A stretch of 64,000 nucleotides of DNA from Hyphomicrobiales bacterium (lineage in GTDB: Bacteria > Pseudomonadota > Alphaproteobacteria > Rhizobiales > Beijerinckiaceae): the NCBI GenBank assembly GCA_027483945.1, contig JAIXTM010000002.1:1-64000 (forward strand), in the 5' to 3' direction. The notes under the pieces are model-generated. The model did no database searches and was not told the DNA's origin. It worked only from the letters and a program-made list of their open reading frames with translations. Positions 60,488 to 64,000 of the stretch are shown piece after piece. A program made the position numbers and the translations under genes. How positions within the stretch are numbered: the stretch's first letter is position 1; each line of letters opens with the position of its first letter.

Positions 60488-62233
60488 ATGCGCTATCACA
60501 TCGGCCTTGCCACCACCTTCCACGATCCGGCCATCGCCATCGTGGGCCCGGACGGAAACCCGCTCTTCGCCGAGGCGACGGAGCGTTACCTGCAATACAA
60601 GCGCGCGCCCAATTGCGAGCCGGACAGCGGCCCGCGCATGGCGTCGCTCCTGAAGGAATACCTGCCGGCCGGCGCGGAGGTCGCCATCGCGACCAGCTGG
60701 GGCGAAGCCTTCACCGGCTTCCTCAACCAGTCGGCGCGGGCCGGCGCCTACGATTTCGCCGCCCTGGCCGCCCTCTCGCCGGACTTCAACCGCTCCATGG
60801 TGCCGGAGCGCGCCGAGCGGGCGCTGATCGGCCAGCTGCATCTGGCGCAGGCGCGGGCCGGCTACGGCACGATCCTCGGCCTCGACCGGGCCTTCGGCCG
60901 CGCCAACGTGGCGGGCGGGGTCAGGCGCTTCGGCCACCATCTCACCCATGCCGCCTATGCCGCCTTCGCCTCGCCCTTCGCCGACGCCACCGTGCTCGTC
61001 GTCGATGGCATGGGCGAGACCGGCGCCTCCGCCATTTTCGGCTACAGGGACGGCCAGCTCACCGAGCTGAAGCGCAATCGCGGCCGGGAATCGATCGGCT
61101 TCTATTTCGGCCTTGTCACGGATCTCGCCGGCTTCGACCAGCTCAAGGGCGAGGAATGGAAGATCATGGGCCTGGCGCCCTATGGCCGCCGCGACCCCGA
61201 ACTTCTCGGCCTCCTGCGCCGCATGTACCGGATCGAGAACGGCAAGCTCGCCTTCGCCGACGAGGCGACGATCCGCGACGCCTGCCGCGCCATCCTCGCC
61301 CGCCGGCCCGCCAATGCGACCGATGTCGGCTGGGCCGACCTGTCGCGCTGCGGCCAGGACGTGTTCGAGGAAATGATGGACGTCTATCTGGACCAGGCGA
61401 AGGCGCTCGGCTCCTCGCGCAACCTCGTCGTCGCCGGCGGCTGCGCGCTCAATTCCTCCTTCAACGGCAAGATCGCGGGCCGGGCCGGCTTCGACGCGGT
61501 CTTCGTGCCCTCCGCCCCCGCCGATGACGGCAACGCGCTCGGCGCCGCCTGGCTGAGCTATGCCGCCGACAATCCCGGCTGGAGGCCGGACGAGGTGGCG
61601 CGCGAGCGCGGTCCCCTGACGCCCTATCTGGGTAGCCGCGTCTCCACCGAGCCCCTGGAGCGGATGACCGGCTGGGAGCCGCGCCTGAGGAAGCTCGGCG
61701 ACGACGTGGTGCCGGAGACCGCCCGCCTGCTCGCCGAGGGCAAGCTCGTCGGCTGGGTCCAGGGCCGCGCCGAATTCGGCCCGCGGGCGCTGGGCAACCG
61801 CTCCATCCTCGCCGATCCGCGCCCGGCGGACGCCAAGGACATCCTTAACGCCAAGGTGAAGTACCGCGAGGCCTTCCGGCCCTTCGCGCCCTCGATCCTG
61901 GCCGAGGCGGCGGCGGACTGGTTCGAGGACTACCAGGACAGCCCCTACATGGAGCGCACCCTGGTCTGGCGGGAGGACAAAAGGTCCCGCGTCCCCGCCG
62001 TCGTCCACGAGGATGCGACGGGGCGCCTGCAATCGGTCACCGCCGACCGCAATCCGCGCTACCACGCCCTCATCAGCGCCTTCCGCGACATCACCGGCGT
62101 GCCGGTCGTGCTCAACACCTCCTTCAACGTGATGGGCAAGCCGATCCTCCACACCGCCGAGGACGCGATCCTCATGTTCTACACGACCGGCCTCGACGCC
62201 ATCGTGGTGGAGGACTGGCTGCTGGCGAAGTGA
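60488..62233 (+). CDS. NodU/CmcH-family carbamoyltransferase
   Basis: A 581-residue two-domain carbamoyltransferase. The N-terminal TsaD/YrdC-fold part has metal His residues in RFGHHLTHAAYAAFASPF and VVDGMGETGAS (Asp); the C-terminal part has GWVQGRAEFGPRALGNRSILADPR and VVLNTSFNVMGKPI. It should transfer a carbamoyl group from carbamoyl phosphate to a hydroxyl of a sugar or small molecule. Nod factor and antibiotic clusters are absent around it, so the acceptor is unknown. ATG at 60488. Confidence 0.9.
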   Translation: MRYHIGLATTFHDPAIAIVGPDGNPLFAEATERYLQYKRAPNCEPDSGPRMASLLKEYLPAGAEVAIATSWGEAFTGFLNQSARAGAYDFAALAALSPDFNRSMVPERAERALIGQLHLAQARAGYGTILGLDRAFGRANVAGGVRRFGHHLTHAAYAAFASPFADATVLVVDGMGETGASAIFGYRDGQLTELKRNRGRESIGFYFGLVTDLAGFDQLKGEEWKIMGLAPYGRRDPELLGLLRRMYRIENGKLAFADEATIRDACRAILARRPANATDVGWADLSRCGQDVFEEMMDVYLDQAKALGSSRNLVVAGGCALNSSFNGKIAGRAGFDAVFVPSAPADDGNALGAAWLSYAADNPGWRPDEVARERGPLTPYLGSRVSTEPLERMTGWEPRLRKLGDDVVPETARLLAEGKLVGWVQGRAEFGPRALGNRSILADPRPADAKDILNAKVKYREAFRPFAPSILAEAAADWFEDYQDSPYMERTLVWREDKRSRVPAVVHEDATGRLQSVTADRNPRYHALISAFRDITGVPVVLNTSFNVMGKPILHTAEDAILMFYTTGLDAIVVEDWLLAK

Positions 62234-62245
62234 GCGGGCGCTCCT

Positions 62246-62375
62246 TGTCATCCCCGGCGGCGCGCAGCGCCGGGAAGGGGATCCAGCAGAACGTCGGCCA
62301 TCGAGCGCGACGGCTGGCATTGCCCTGGATCCCCTTCCCCTCCGCGCCTGACGGCGCTCCGGCCGGGGATGACAC
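62246..62375. repeat. Intergenic palindromic repeat, module C (copy 5)
   Basis: tgtcatccccggcgg at the start pairs with ccggccggggatgacac at the end; the inner words atcgagcgcgacggctggcattgccctggatcccctt are those of copy 3. It stands 13 nt after the carbamoyltransferase stop, without modules A and B. Confidence 0.8.
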
Positions 62376-62399
62376 GGGAGAGCTGCGATGCCGCTTAAC

Positions 62400-62532
62400 C
62401 CCCTCCCCCCGCTTGCGGCGGGGAGGGTAAGGGTGGGGGCGGTGCGACGGGGTGAGCCTTTCCCCGTGAGAGACAGCCCAAGCCCGGCACCCCCCACCCC
62501 TGGCCCTCCCCGCCGCTGCGCGGGGGGAGGGA
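62400..62532. repeat. Intergenic palindromic repeat, module E
   Basis: Same layout as 1-123: ccctcccccc-type arms with gggagggtaagggtgggggc and ctcccccgcgg complements around gcgacggggtgagcc. The 62234-62812 spacer holds this, module C and the TPP riboswitch. Confidence 0.75.
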
Positions 62533-62621
62533 GACGCGCTCGACCGTTGCGGGTGCCTTGGCCTATCCTCCCTGTCATCCCCCGCCATTGACCTCCACCC
62601 CCCTTTGGTCCATCGTCCGCG

Positions 62622-64000
<1,379 letters not shown>

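Noticed and set aside
59708-62578. 956-codon minus-strand frame over the fusion protein and carbamoyltransferase
   Set aside because: Both plus-strand genes show complete catalytic motifs, and the frame continues into a repeat.

Overview
The window is a stretch of high-GC, densely coding alphaproteobacterial chromosome, most likely from the order Hyphomicrobiales (Rhizobiales). Evidence for this is the gene order argH-lptM-lysA-DUF4175 beside a divergent tlpA, the etfB-etfA-hbd set near a PduO-type cobalamin adenosyltransferase and a HIG1-type small protein, a Zur regulator beside a 3-hydroxybutyrate dehydrogenase, and the palindromic intergenic repeats typical of the order. The genus cannot be fixed from the sequence. 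I see no phage, insertion sequence, plasmid or CRISPR genes, so this looks like core chromosome with a few accessory metabolic inserts.

Layout. 1-0.48 kb: intergenic repeats. 0.5-6.6 kb: rpmF, mtgA, ispA (divergent), kup, ispG and a histidine-rich zur. 6.7-8.6 kb: bdhA and a patatin-like phospholipase, translationally coupled. 8.6-9.5 kb: two tandem copies of a composite palindromic repeat. 9.5-12.7 kb: a METTL20-like protein methyltransferase, a GT4 glycosyltransferase and a secreted peptidoglycan-binding protein. 12.8-20.3 kb: a bacterial alpha-2-macroglobulin with an intact thioester motif, followed by pbpC. 20.3-23.4 kb: an orphan iron-type binding protein, an MBL hydrolase, small proteins and tRNA-Ser(CGA). 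23.5-31.5 kb: acyl-CoA synthetase, ftsY, an RluA-type pseudouridine synthase coupled to a response regulator, a DUF1989 protein and a cytosolic hybrid histidine kinase.

31.7-41.3 kb is the most distinctive block. Eight genes on the minus strand, most overlapping by ATGA junctions, encode an AroE-family dehydrogenase, a complete Liv-type ABC transporter, a Gfo/Idh/MocA oxidoreductase and a 3-dehydroshikimate dehydratase fused to an HPPD-like domain. A LysR gene lies just upstream, and a perfect dyad with a T-N11-A core sits in the promoter region. Together they predict uptake of quinate, shikimate or a related compound and its oxidation to 3-dehydroshikimate and protocatechuate.

41.3-45.6 kb: tRNA-Leu(CAA), a YqaA/DedA protein, dsbB, the methionine sulfoxide repair pair msrP-msrQ, an HNH endonuclease and two small coupled proteins. 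45.6-50.7 kb: hbd, etfA, etfB, rhomboid, PduO, a PagL-like lipid A deacylase and a HIG1 protein. 50.8-51.7 kb: a glycine-rich lipoprotein and another repeat copy. 51.8-58.3 kb: DUF4175, lysA, lptM, argH and tlpA. 58.3-62.2 kb: a three-part exonuclease-CBS-nucleotidyltransferase protein and an orphan NodU-type carbamoyltransferase. 62.2-64 kb: repeats, a TPP riboswitch and the 5' part of thiC, which runs off the window.

The composite repeats occur almost only in long spacers at gene 3' ends, often between convergent genes, and are the main non-coding structure here. Start sites were chosen from ribosome-binding sites, overlaps and family N-termini. Functional names rest on motifs read by eye, not on database searches.
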